From Rhopalosiphum padi (Eukaryota; Arthropoda; Insecta; Hemiptera; Aphididae): a stretch of DNA of 64,000 bases. A program made the position numbers and the translations under genes. Positions 1 through 11,900 of the stretch are shown here, one piece after another (positions within the stretch are counted from its first letter, which is position 1; every line of letters begins with the position of its first letter). The DNA is taken from the NCBI RefSeq assembly GCF_020882245.1, contig NC_083598.1:47343858-47407857 (forward strand), in the 5' to 3' direction. Below the pieces are notes generated by a model. The model was not told the DNA's origin, ran no database searches, and worked only from the letters and a program-made list of their open reading frames with translations.

Positions 1-1766
1 TTAATTGCTCACCAGTTGGCTCATATTATTATAATATTATTGTAATGGATTTTCAGCGCCATATAATCATATCGAATCTGGCGCTGTAAGTCTAATCTGA
101 GTCCGATAACTGTAAATAATTGTATACTGAACGTGTATGCATTTTTATATAGTTAATGTTAATAATTTAGAGTGTTTGGATAAGGGGCGATAGGGTGAGA
201 TATTATTCGACGGTCATAGAATGCGAGAAAGTGCCAAGGTCGTAATATTTGGTAACAAACACGATTTATCGTAGACGTGTACGATATTATATTTTAATAT
301 TTTATTATGTTTGGTAAAGATTATTATATGATTATTATATATACGCACTAGGTACAACGCAAAAAAAAAAATGAACGCTGGTTAAATACTCATATTTTAA
401 CGAGAAACATTTATTTTCTTATATTAATCACTACTCTATCATAATATATCGAGTATTTATAGTGAATAGTGAAATATAAAGGATAATTGATCTAATGATT
501 TAGTGATTTGACCATCAATAATTTATGATTTTCGTAGGCTTATCTGCATGATTTGTTTTATACAATAATGATAAGATGTGTAGATTTACACGAGTTAGAG
601 ACAATTTGAAAATAATTATTGACAAAAAATGTATTTTTTTAAATTAGGTTAGATTGATCAAAATGGACCAGAATGCACTAGCTAGTATGTTGACCTTTGT
701 TTTCTTTCCACTTTATAAAAATTCTTAGTTTTTGAATAAAAACATTTTAGGCTATTTTTTTATTTTTTTAAGTATTGAATAACATGACAGTTATAACTGG
801 TGACGATTTAGAACCCGTATTTATATATATTAGTTAAAAAAAAAAATACTTTTATAATTTTAAAATAGTGATTTATATAACACTGTATCAATTAGTAGAA
901 TTGTAATAAAATTTGTTTTTGTAGAATTCATATAAATATACATTGTATAGACAATGTAACAGTTTCTACAATATCTCAATATTCAATATTAAGCACAAAA
1001 TATAGTGTTAAGAATATTTTGTTAAACCAAATACATGAAAATAATCAAAAAAATGCTTATTCTATAATTTACTGTTTCAACCCTACTATATCATATGGTC
1101 GTACTTGTATCATCCGGGTTCGAAGATTTTTCCATTTCAAGTATAAATATAAAATATATGTATTATGAGTTATAAAAAATTCACATTTTTCATTTTTATC
1201 CTAATCAACCACATTAAAAATAACCAGCCTCCCTCTTTTTTAATGTGCGACTCAGCTCATCTGACCCTAAAGTTTCAAGTTCTTTCGGAAATGTTTTTGA
1301 AAAAAAAATTATAATTTGAATATGTATTTTAATCGTATTACTAAAACTCTTGAAAAAGTGTAGGTATTACCTACTCCACCTATAATAACCTATACTTATA
1401 GGATTATGTACTATCTTATAATTATTATATATTATAATACCTATGGGAGCTCTGCTACTATCTTATAAGCAATATATTTATAATAGTTATTGACTATTAA
1501 TATTATTATATTTATTATTTATTACTTATATTATATTTAGGATTTTTTATTAGTCAATTATCCTAGCCCGAGTGCATGTATTTGACATTATTGCATGTTT
1601 CGTATAGAAACATTTTATTATGAATTTATGAGTATTACCGTCAAAAATTAATATTAAACAATAATTATTAATAAATATATGAATTTAAAATTATTTTATT
1701 TTGTAGCTTTCAATTTACAGTTTTATTTATTTTCTAATTAACTAATTTTTTAACTTTTAATATAGG

Positions 1767-1937
1767 CAGTGGCACAACTTGGGGGTGGGGGTGGGGGGGT
1801 GCATAAAGGTCTTTAGCACCCCTGATTTTTTATATCTAATTATTTTAGTGAAATAACATCAATTGATAAACTGTCAAAGTGTCATAAGTGTCAACAGTTT
1901 TAGTATCCCACGTTTTAGAGGTCTAGTTGCGCCAATG
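1767..1937. mobile_element. hAT-type MITE, 171 bp
   Basis: The left end reads CAGTGGCACAACTT. The reverse complement of the right end reads CATTGGCGCAACTA, so 11 of 14 positions match as terminal inverted repeats. The flanks are AATATAGG (1759-1766) and AATGTAGG (1938-1945), an 8-bp target duplication with one mismatch. Eight-bp duplications are typical of hAT transposons. The interior is non-coding and includes a G-rich run near the left end. The ends resemble those of the elements at 16632 and 31317. Confidence 0.75.
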
Positions 1938-2443
1938 AATGTAGGTACAAACTTAGTTTTTACTTGTATATAAATTAGTTTATTACAATATACAGTTTGC
2001 AGTTTGCAATGTATTTATATAATCAACTTACAAAGTTATTAATGTTTAACTGCTATTATTATTCTAGTAACATTTGTTTTACAAAATTTTAAAATTATAG
2101 AAAATATATAACTTTTTAGAATAAAAAAATATTTATTTATCTGTTACAGTAGTTTATTTATATTCTTCGCATATAAGCACGTATTTGGTGGTTTGTAAAA
2201 AAAACATGTTTCGTGACAGCTGATTGGTTTCTGACTAGTTCTTATCGATATCGATATTCAAGTTAATGCGGAAATAACTAGTCAAATCTCGATTTAAATT
2301 TTCTAAGATAATATCTTATTAGAGACTTTCTAGTTCTCTATTATCAAATCAATTCTGCAGAAAAAACATGCGCTATCTAGGTCAAGTATAAGGACAGTAA
2401 ATATTGATTGTTATTACTAATGAGTTATTTATTTGTAATTATT

Positions 2444-2999
2444 AGGGCTAGGGACTTCATGCCTTAAAAAAACTTCAAATATTCATGTATTTATGTCCTA
2501 AAGAATCACTAAATATGCTTCTCAAAAAAGTATATTTGTAATAAATAATAATTATATTTGTAGATATGATACATAAATAGATAAATTTGATTAATTATCT
2601 GAGATAATTATTTTTCTTTTTTCATATTTGTTTTCTTCTTACATTGAGTTTTATTTTAAAACAAAAAATGTTTAAATTTTTTTTAAAAACTACTTAAATT
2701 GAATACATTTGTATATTTTTAATGTAGTACCAATTAGTAATTACCTTGAGCATTACATTGAACTATTAGATATTTTCTCAAGTTGGGATTTAAAAACTTA
2801 TCCATTCATATAAATAATTATTAATTGCCAATATGCACAATGCACTTATAAATAAAAAATGGTCAAATATGTAAAATATGCAACTATACATTTTAAATAT
2901 AAAATTATAAACTCGTATTGTTATGAAACAAATTTCTATATTACTTAGCTATGTTTTAAATGATTATTTAAAAACATTCAAACTCCTAGAAGTCCCGAG
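2444..2999. mobile_element. probable non-autonomous DNA transposon, about 556 bp
   Basis: The left end contains AGGGCTAGGGACTTC. The right end, reverse-complemented, begins CTCGGGACTTC, so the two ends share GGGACTTC in inverted orientation, although the offset to each terminus differs. Flanks TAATTATT and TAATAATT agree at 7 of 8 positions, which is weak evidence in such AT-rich DNA. There is no coding capacity. The ends resemble the generic TAGGG-type termini of hAT elements. Boundaries are approximate. Confidence 0.4.
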
Positions 3000-5384
3000 T
3001 AATAATTTTATAATAAATCGTTGAAGTGACCAAAAAAATAAAGGCTAATATTATAAGAAGCGCAATACACTGCATCAGTACAACTACTCAATCAAATGGT
3101 TCTTAATTAATGGTTCCCTCGATTGATTATTAATTTTGGATAAAATTTTAATTTATAAACCAACATAATAAGTATATAATCGTGTATTGAGTAAATACAC
3201 ACTACACACTAAAAATTGTGTAATTCGTACTAAATAGGTACATAGGTATGTATATTTCCGTCATATTATTATAGCTATTGGTAGTTAAGCTCTGACGATG
3301 CGATGATGGTAGTCTATACAATATATAGTCGATAAAATCTATAATTAAAAAAACGTTATATTAATCATCACCATAAAAATAGAAAATAGTAAAATTGATT
3401 TTAAATAACCAATATTGTGATTAACTAAATATTAATGTCAATGCGCTTTAATAAGTCACGTTATTTTTTTTTTAAATACATTAAATCTTGAAATTATTGA
3501 ACCCTATGTCGGACTTAAAATTTTGTAATCGTATAAAATAAAATATAAACAAAAATAGTACATACATACGTAACTAAAATAATATACTAATCAGAATCTA
3601 ATGAGTCGATAAAACTTTAATTTGTATATGCACGCATTATACATATTATTGATGTCAAATTTAATTGTTTAATTGTTTTAAATTTTTAATAGTAAATAAT
3701 TATGTATTTAAAATACTATGTAATCTGAGACTAAATATAAATAGCGTTTAAAAATAACTACAAATTTTTGTCTGTATCATAATTATATCATATATTATAT
3801 AATGTTATAATATATAGTATAGATGATTCATAAAAACTCTTAGCTCAAAATATTACAGTGGGGAAATATAGATTCTGTACATAGAACATCTTATATATTT
3901 ATAATATAGTACGTAGTTATAACCAGCCGTTTGACAAAACATGATTGTATCATTTGTATCTGCTGAGCCTTTTTTTACTCATTTTTCTTCAGCGGATAAT
4001 AATTAATATCTAATTGTAATAATTATTCAATCGTTGCTAAATACCGTGTGACTTTATTCCATTCGTCGAGATCGGACTTCGGATCAAATTAAATCATAGT
4101 TTCAAATACCTACCCGTGAGTATTTTAAGTTTTAACATAATCAAAACCTACTTAAAAATCAGTACCATCGAGACTAACGCATTTATGTTTTTTTTAAAAA
4201 TAATAATTATTATTATTATTATAACAAAAGTAAACGATATTGGAAATATTGACATATAGACATTTGTGGAAATCGTTGGAGAACGGGGACTTATCCCCAT
4301 CAAAATAATATTTTTATGTTTTCTTAGTAATTGTGTGTATAATTTTTTTATTTAAAGACACTGGAGTAATAATTGTAATATGTTATAATTATAAGTCTCA
4401 ATAATAAATAATACATCAAATATTATTTATATTTATAAATTATAATTAAATAAACATTTTATATTTGTACGACAGTATGTACTGCTTCTGTTGAACATTT
4501 TGTAATGGTAAATTTGTTGGGGATGTGGGGATTCAATTTCTCTACTCTATAGTTATATGGCATATGATAACGATTATTTAACTCCCTTCTCCCGAATAAT
4601 ATTGGTAAAAATTTTTGTTCGTGGACATAGGATCATAATATATTAATATATGATTATACTGGGTTAAGTTATTTAAGTTCTACATTAAACCGAATTTACT
4701 TATTGCAACATTATTGTACAGATTAAAAATTTTTATATTTTGTATAGTACCTACCTATAGCTATACAAAAACACAAACATAATCATTGATAAACTTACTG
4801 ATAAGGATATCGATTTATTATTTCTTTATTGATATGTACATAGACCACTCTAAGGTCACAAATTAAATTCCTAATCGAAACGTTATTGGTATATTTAACA
4901 TATTTTTAAATTGTTTTTAAAAATAATAGTAAACTATTATACAATATATCAATAAAAAACAGGTTATTTATTTAATTTAAAACAAGTTAGAGTAAACGAG
5001 CAAATTGTTTAGAGTATAATTTAACAATAATACTCCAATCAGAATACGAAATTTCTTAAATCCAACTAGTGACTAGGTTGTTCAACCTTCCAGACTACTT
5101 ATAGGTAGTACTTATTGCAAGCAGTTGGGAAAAAAACATTCAACACAAATCACAATAAATAATGTTATTTTTTTTAAATTTATATTTATTTTATATTTTT
5201 AAATTTAAAATTGTTTTTGTTTTTATTTTTTTTTTCCAACAATTTATACAATTTGGTATAATAAGTATGCGCGAGTTTTACAGGTTTAGGTCTTATAGAA
5301 GTTATCGGTTGGCAACACTACAATTTATGAATATTATATTTGATGAAGTTAGTCAAGGATATGACACCATTTCTTTTTCAATCT

Positions 5385-6330
5385 TTTTGTAGGGTTTCTT
5401 GAGATTGGAAAGATTTTTTGATAGAATGTTTGGATGTTTGGGAAGTGAGCTGTGGTAATGTGATAATACGTGTGGAGGACTTAGAGTTGGTTCCTAATAC
5501 TGTTGGTAATTTTAGATTAGTAATAGTGTGTAATGTTCAGTTTGAAATGTAGAAAGGGGCTTTTTGTGTTTTGCAATATTTAAAATTTTTAATGTTTGAT
5601 TTTTTTGCTGAGTCCCAAATTTGAACGCCGTACATCCAAATTGGTTTTAGCAGACTTTTATAAAGTTTAGTTTGGTGTTGATTGAAAGTTTTAATATTAC
5701 ATCTAAGAAGTAATTGAGGGTGCGAAGATAGGAGTTCGGTTTGAGTTTAGTGGTGTATATATGATGGCTCCATGTTAAATTTTTGTCGAAGTGGATATCA
5801 AAGTATTTTGTAGTTAGAGTGGTATAGGTATTTGGATGTTGTTGAAGGCAACTCGAGTACAGGTACCTTGTTTCAGTGTGCATTTAATGTGGTTTGATTT
5901 GGATTCATTTTTTTTTTACTTTCCAGTTTTTACACCAGATTTAAATTTGATAAAGATGAAATTGAAGCAAGTTTGATGTAGTAATAGGATTTTCATGAGT
6001 TGAAATGATCGCTTTATCGTCAGCGTATTCTGGAACAAAGGTGTTAGTAGGTGTTAGTAATTGGTCCGTGGTAAATATGTTGAAGAGAAGAGAAGCTATA
6101 AATGCACCTTGAGGACTTCCACTTTCCAGTATGTATTTTAGAGGTGGTAGATAGAGAAAGGTGATGGTAACGGACAGTCAACAGTGAGTCATTTAGGTAG
6201 GATTTAAGGAGTAAATAAAAGGCAGGAAGTAAGATTTTCTTTATTTTATAAATGAGACTATCATGCAACCTATGCGGTCAAACACCTATACGAGATCAAG
6301 GAATGCTGCAGTGCAGCGTGACGATATCGT
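5385..6330 (-). pseudogene. decayed non-LTR retrotransposon reverse transcriptase (Jockey-like)
   Basis: Read on the minus strand in several frames, this stretch follows the second half of a LINE reverse transcriptase. In order it shows an FLDLV..VFDRIG-like piece (about 6270-6300), a fragment beginning LIYKIKKILLPAFYLLLKSY, then PQGAFIASLLFNIFTTDQ. The catalytic YADD box is at 6027-6016. A YFDIHFDKNLTWSHHI thumb motif follows near 5800, then KPIWMYGVQIWDSA near 5640. The C-terminal YHSSLPKHPN motif is near 5440. Frameshifts and stops break it, so it is not functional. The pattern is that of Jockey-clade elements. The 5' half, including the endonuclease, was not found. The GC-richer 6530-6900 stretch might be part of the same insertion, but I cannot show it. 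Confidence 0.7.
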
Positions 6331-7609
6331 CTGCGTTAGTACGCTGTTAAAATTAAATACATTTGCGCTTTAAGTGCGGTGAAACGGTTTGGAGAAGAAA
6401 ATATTTAAGTTTGGGTTGGTATTTTGTTTTTGTTTTTTTTAGTATTGTAAGAGGAACTGTTTTCTTTGACCATGTAAACATATTTATTTGCGATACGTAT
6501 AAATGAAAATGCATATTTTATTTAATTGTTAGCAGCTTTTATCTTTGGTGACCGTGGACAACCGAACGGGCACTGGAGATAAGGAAGCAATTAGCTAGTG
6601 GAGTGCGCCGCGCCGGGCGCGGTTTTTACATAACGTCGTGCGTAGTATTATATGTTATAGTGGTTAATTACAAATTTCTTGAATTTTAGTATTCTAAGAG
6701 GACCGGAGTAACCGGACTTCTTGAAAGCTGAAGCTAGTGTAAACGGCTCGTTGAAATTTAGGTGAGTATTTTGGTATACATTTCGATTATCAATTGAAAC
6801 TTTGAGCACGGGGAAAAATTTGTCGGAATAACGAAGCACATACGTGAGTGACGACTTTCCACGGCGAAATTTTAAATTTAAATTAATTATATTACGCACT
6901 TATAACAATGGCACAATGCATAATATACAGGGTGATTTTTTTATCATAAAACACTCGTTACTTCAAAAAGTATTCATGTTTTTGAAAACATTTTTTTACA
7001 TAGTTTTAAGCTGTTAAAAAACAACGTTTTTATTAAAAAATTATATTTTTAAATATTTTTTATCCTTATATTTTTTTAAGTTTTATACTTTTTTGAATGA
7101 CAACAGAGTTTTAATTTCATATTCCAAAGCAGAATAAGTTTATGAGTTATACGTATTTAAAGTTTAGACAAGCGGAATAGTGGACAAACATTTTGCGGGG
7201 TAACCCCATTCCACTCCGCGCAAAGTAGGCTTTTGCCTAGAGCACCAAAAAAATATCAAGTGGAGGGGGTAACGTGCATAGCCCCAATTTTAATTTTCCA
7301 TTTTTTCCTAAAATTGAAATTAAAATATTGTCTTTGTGTTTTTTGTTTGAATTTGATTTTTTTTTAAGTGATAACTAATTGATAAAAGGATACTTTTGAT
7401 GGATTAATCACAGAATACCTATAAATCTTACACTGTGTCTAGATAATCGGACGTTTATGTACAGGCATGCACTATTATAGACTACCGGGTACCTATGTAA
7501 TTAAATAATTATATACGTGCCTGGGTATCTAAATACAGGATTAGTCTTAATCCGTGATTATCACAGAATTGGTCTATTATTTGCTCAATATATATATATA
7601 TATATTATA
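6331..7609. other. non-coding stretch with repeat-like ends
   Basis: About 6530-6900 is richer in CpG than its surroundings and carries an open minus-strand frame (6648-6899) that I do not recognise. At 6929 a segment starts with ACAGGGTGATTTTTTTATC, the look of a transposon terminus, but I found no matching inverted partner. A TA microsatellite sits at about 7588-7604. No gene is supported. Confidence 0.35.
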
Positions 7610-7738
7610 TAAATTTACCTAATATACCTATAGTATCAAAGTATTATATATTATATTTATATTATTATTGTTATATTCTGTTGTACATTATTTTAACTTT
7701 TAAATACTTTGATACTATAGGTGTATTAGGTAAATGTA
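7610..7738. repeat. 36-bp near-perfect inverted repeat with 57-nt loop
   Basis: The left arm 7610-7645 and the reverse complement of the right arm 7703-7738 match at 34 of 36 positions. The arms contain the core CCTATAGTATCAAAGTATT. The dinucleotide TA flanks both outer ends (7608-7609 and 7739-7740), as expected for a Tc1/mariner-type MITE, but TA is common here by chance. A transcript would fold into a long hairpin, so a small-RNA precursor is an alternative. No coding capacity. Confidence 0.7.
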
Positions 7739-8119
7739 TAGCATGTTTTTAAACAAATTTGTTTAGTTAATAATTAGGTAATAAAGTAGTATTTAAAGGC
7801 GCCTGGAAAATCATGCCTACTGTAATATTTTATTTTTATCTGGCCCTGTATACCTCGTAAATATAAGTTCGTTGTTTATTATGTACAATCGAGGCAATCA
7901 ATATTATTAGAATATATACCCTTATTATTATTATTGGTTATTGCATCATATTGTCACCTAGATTTTATATAAATATTTTAAAGAAGACGTATTATTATGA
8001 TATTGGTTCGAAACAAATAATTAAAACTAGTAGGTATATTTATAACAGAAAATTGTACAAATAAAAACAGACTAGAAACAAACAGTGTACAATTATTTTA
8101 TAGCAAAATACGAGTAGCA

Positions 8120-8586
8120 TAATAAATTATCCATTGGTTAACCAAATGCACGAAATCATTAAGAATTCCCGCCAAAGTGTGGTATTTGTTCAAGACAGCC
8201 TCCTACAAAGGATGACCTATTTTTTTCTGTACCTATCGCCAACGATTAAATCTGCTTCTCAGATGGATTCAACAACAATCATAGGTCAATCAAAAGTCAC
8301 AGTCAATATCCATCATCACTTTTATCGGAAAACACACAATCACCAAATTTCTAGAATAATTTAAATCTACACGCACTATATTTGAATACTTCTTTACTAC
8401 CTTTACCGACTTCCATACATATACCTTCTTCAATCTTCACTGTAGTATATACCAACGTTTATTATCATTGTGTGCTATTAATTTTTCTCTTGGATTGTAA
8501 AATAATTGTTGAGAAATGTAATAATTTTTGGTTGAAATATCAAAAAATAAAAAATAAATGTAAATGTAATTATTTAAATAATATTA
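8120..8586 (+). pseudogene. possible 3' end of a LINE
   Basis: Broken plus-strand frames end near 8490 with a hydrophobic stretch FSLGL, followed by an A-rich tail of AAATAAA and AAATG units up to about 8586. Many insect non-LTR elements end with a short hydrophobic tail before an A-rich 3' end, and the RT fragment at 5385-6330 shows that such elements occur nearby. No diagnostic motif is present, so this is a weak call. Confidence 0.2.
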
Positions 8587-8810
8587 CAAGGGTGGCCAAC
8601 ATGAATATTTTCGCGGGCCAAATGAATGAATACAATGACCCAGAGCCAAAACGTTTAGGTTAGGCACATTTTATATTATTTGATAATCTTTTAAAAATAT
8701 AATTAAAAAAATTAAAATTCATAATAATAATAAGTAAATTTTGATTTTATAAATAGCCGCAAGCCATATTGTATCTGACAATAACAAGAGCTATCAGTTT
8801 GCCACCACTG
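8587..8810. mobile_element. hAT-type MITE, 224 bp, Charlie-like ends
   Basis: The left end is CAAGGGTGGCCAAC. The reverse complement of the right end is CAGTGGTGGCAAAC, with 11 of 14 positions matching. The flanks TAATATTA (8579-8586) and TTATATTA (8811-8818) form an 8-bp target duplication with one mismatch. The subterminal CGCGGGCCAAAT recalls the ends of Charlie-type hAT elements. A degraded relative of almost the same length lies at 25715-25937. The element sits about 150 bp upstream of the first recognised transporter exon. Confidence 0.72.
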
Positions 8811-8967
8811 TTATATTAGAATACAATAACCGTATTTAGGTGATTATTATCGGCTTCTAAGAATTTGAACATATACAATATTTGAGTTAAATAATTATAA
8901 AACACACATATCGTGTATTTAAACAATAATGTGTTTTCAAATTATTTAATTGCATTTTTTGTTACAG

Positions 8968-11900
8968 GTAAAATAATAAATTACATTAGGTACAATAATA
9001 CGCATTTGACGAAGAAGAACCGAAAACTTTCAGAGATGCTTAAATCAGGAGTTCATAGGCAAATATATGCCACTATAGCCGGTAAGTACTAAGTGCACAT
9101 GTATAAAAGAATAGTTATAATACGTGAATAATAATGCCTATAGGTACGTTAAATACATAAATTCTAGATGATAGTTATACTTAGTTTTTAATTATCTAGG
9201 ACAAAACAACAAAACACATTTATAAAATTATAAGCATTAATTTAAATTAAAATATCAAATTAATTTCTAAATATTAAAATGTAATAATAAATTAACATTA
9301 TGCTGCTAGAGCTGCGGGTTAAAATTTTTATGTGTATTAGAACAACAGTTAATAATGTTGGAAAAAAAATTAAAACTCTAAACTCTAAATCAACCTTATT
9401 ATGACATGAATTTTTATGGTAATAAAAATAATAAAAATAGGTATACCCATGTCCCATATAATAAAGTTTTCATTGAAATTTAAAATTTGTTATTTTTTTT
9501 TAAAAATCGGTAGTTTGTCTATCATATATTATATACTGAAATAGTTAATTTTTTTATATTTTACTATAAGAAAATATTACTTTTACAAAACTAATAACAT
9601 AAATTATTCTATTTTTATCATATTTTACACAATTGAAGTGTATTTTTTATATTATTTGAATAAATAAAATCAAAATAAATAGCTATTTTCAAAATTTCAA
9701 AATTAGAATTATTTAAGGTTTTTTTTTATGTTATCGAAACAAAATTTTAAAATAGATTATTATTGAAAAAAAACTGGATTTAAATATTTTTATTTACCAT
9801 AGTGTGATACTTTTAGAACTTGATAGTTATCTACGTATAATAAAATATAACTAATGTCTAATGAACAGTTAAGCGTTAAAAAGTGTGAAAACTATAACAT
9901 TTTATTTTTTAGGTACATTTTTTTTTTACAAATTGATTAATATCATGCAATTGTGTAATATTTTCTAATTTTCTGTAATTTTCATTTTTAAAACGAAAAG
10001 AAAAAATTGTGCCCCAATATATAGGCAATATTATACCTACGTTGTATTATAACAAATCTGCTCTAATATCTAAAACTCTGAAATATGATTAAAATGAATA
10101 AAATGTATTAACTGATTTCTTTAAATATATTTTCTGTTTAAAAATGGAATAATTCTTATTATGCTATACCTACCTACTGTCAAACTGTGATTTTTTTATT
10201 AATTTATAATTGTATTTTATATTTTATATTATATCATTTTAAATAAGTAAAATTGTTTTAAAATTTTACTACGTCTATAATTTCTATAAATATAACTTAT
10301 AAATACTTAATACACAAGTCTTAATACTAATATTAGTAATATTATTAAACAAATACAATAATATAATTGTAATCTGGAACATTAAAAAAAAAATAGGTTA
10401 TGAGTTTTGTGATAACCGATCATAATAATTCATGTATGGCGAATATCAATATACTTTAATTTTATAGCCCCATACAGTATTACTCACCGCGTATAAATTA
10501 ATTAAAGATTAAATATGAAAATTGCTGCCCTACAAAATTATAAAAATACCGAACAATTATAGTATATATTAAAATAATTGTATATATATGACTTATCGTC
10601 ACCAATTAAAACGTTGTGGAATTTATATAGTTATATAATGAGTAATAACTTTTGCCTCATAATAATAAACGTTGAAACGTGAATAAAAACAAACCAAAAT
10701 TTCATCAACTTTTTATTATGTTGTGAAAGAAATGTCATCGAACCGAAAATGATCTGCTTGGACAATCATTTCATAACATGCAATCATGTTGTTAATATTT
10801 ATAAAAAAAATTGTAGTCACTTCATTATAAACATAATATGTCACATATTATAAAACAGTGGCATTATACGAATTTAATATAGGACAACTATATTCTAAAG
10901 CAGGATCCAGACGATCAAAATAAAACAACTATAAAACCAGATACTTTCAATTGCGACTAGGTATAGCTGATATGTTAAATTATTGAATATTATACATACA
11001 TATATGATATATTACATATTATTATATATTAGTGTATAATATAGGTTATTCTTATACAATATAAACTCCACAATCCCTATAGGTAATGGGTACAGCTATA
11101 TATCACTATATATATGAGCATAGGCGCCAAGTACACGGGTGCTCGGGTACTTGAGCACCCATTGAAAATATTTATAGGTATAGGTAGTGAGAGGGGAAAA
11201 GCCCCTCACGATTACTTGACATTGGTATGAGCACCCAATAGATTTTTGAAAACCTGGCGCCTATGTATATGAGCTATTTATATAAACATAGGCGTAATCA
11301 GGCCTTTGATTCGGAAGGACTTGAATCTCACTTAAATATTTTTTTCATACACCATTTTAATTTGGGTATTTACACATTACACATAAATACCGCTTATACT
11401 TTGGTACATAGCTGTTTATGACGTTTATGTATTTTGAACATCGATCAACGATTATTAATAACAATATTAAATAAAACGATTTATAGAGCACTACATATTC
11501 ATATAGAGGCTGTAATTATACTTATCAAATTTGTTTCAAAATTTTACGACCCGAATTAAACAATATTACATTTTATTTTAATTGTTACGGATTTAATAAT
11601 CAATATTTTAATTTCGGTTGTATTTAATTTAATTTTCATCCATTACAAAAACCATGTCATCAGCAATTGTAATAATTACTTGATCGGAAAGTACGATTTT
11701 TCTTTAATCCTTATTATAACCTTATAATAAGTCTTGATACTTGTTAAAAAATAACTAGATGTCGTATAAAATTTATGTTGTTGTCAGACAGTTTGATTTA
11801 TACACACGACAATAAATAACATTATTTTTTAAATTGACAAAATTAACTGTTTACAAAGTTTAACTTAACTATTAACTTTAAAAACCGATTATAATATATT

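Larger units (their letters stand above)
1..5384. other. AT-rich intergenic stretch, no gene seen
   Basis: No reading frame here resembles a known protein and none shows coding composition. The sequence is AT-rich with TA- and ATT-type simple runs, for example around 4198-4220. It holds one hAT-type MITE at 1767-1937 and a probable non-autonomous element at 2444-2999, listed separately. A small perfect 8-bp inverted repeat (54-61 against 79-86, 17-nt loop) lies at the left edge. I see nothing else I can name. Confidence 0.6.

Noticed and set aside
54..86. 8-bp perfect hairpin CAGCGCCA / TGGCGCTG
   Set aside because: Too short to assign a role. The flanks do not show a duplication, so it is noted only as structure.
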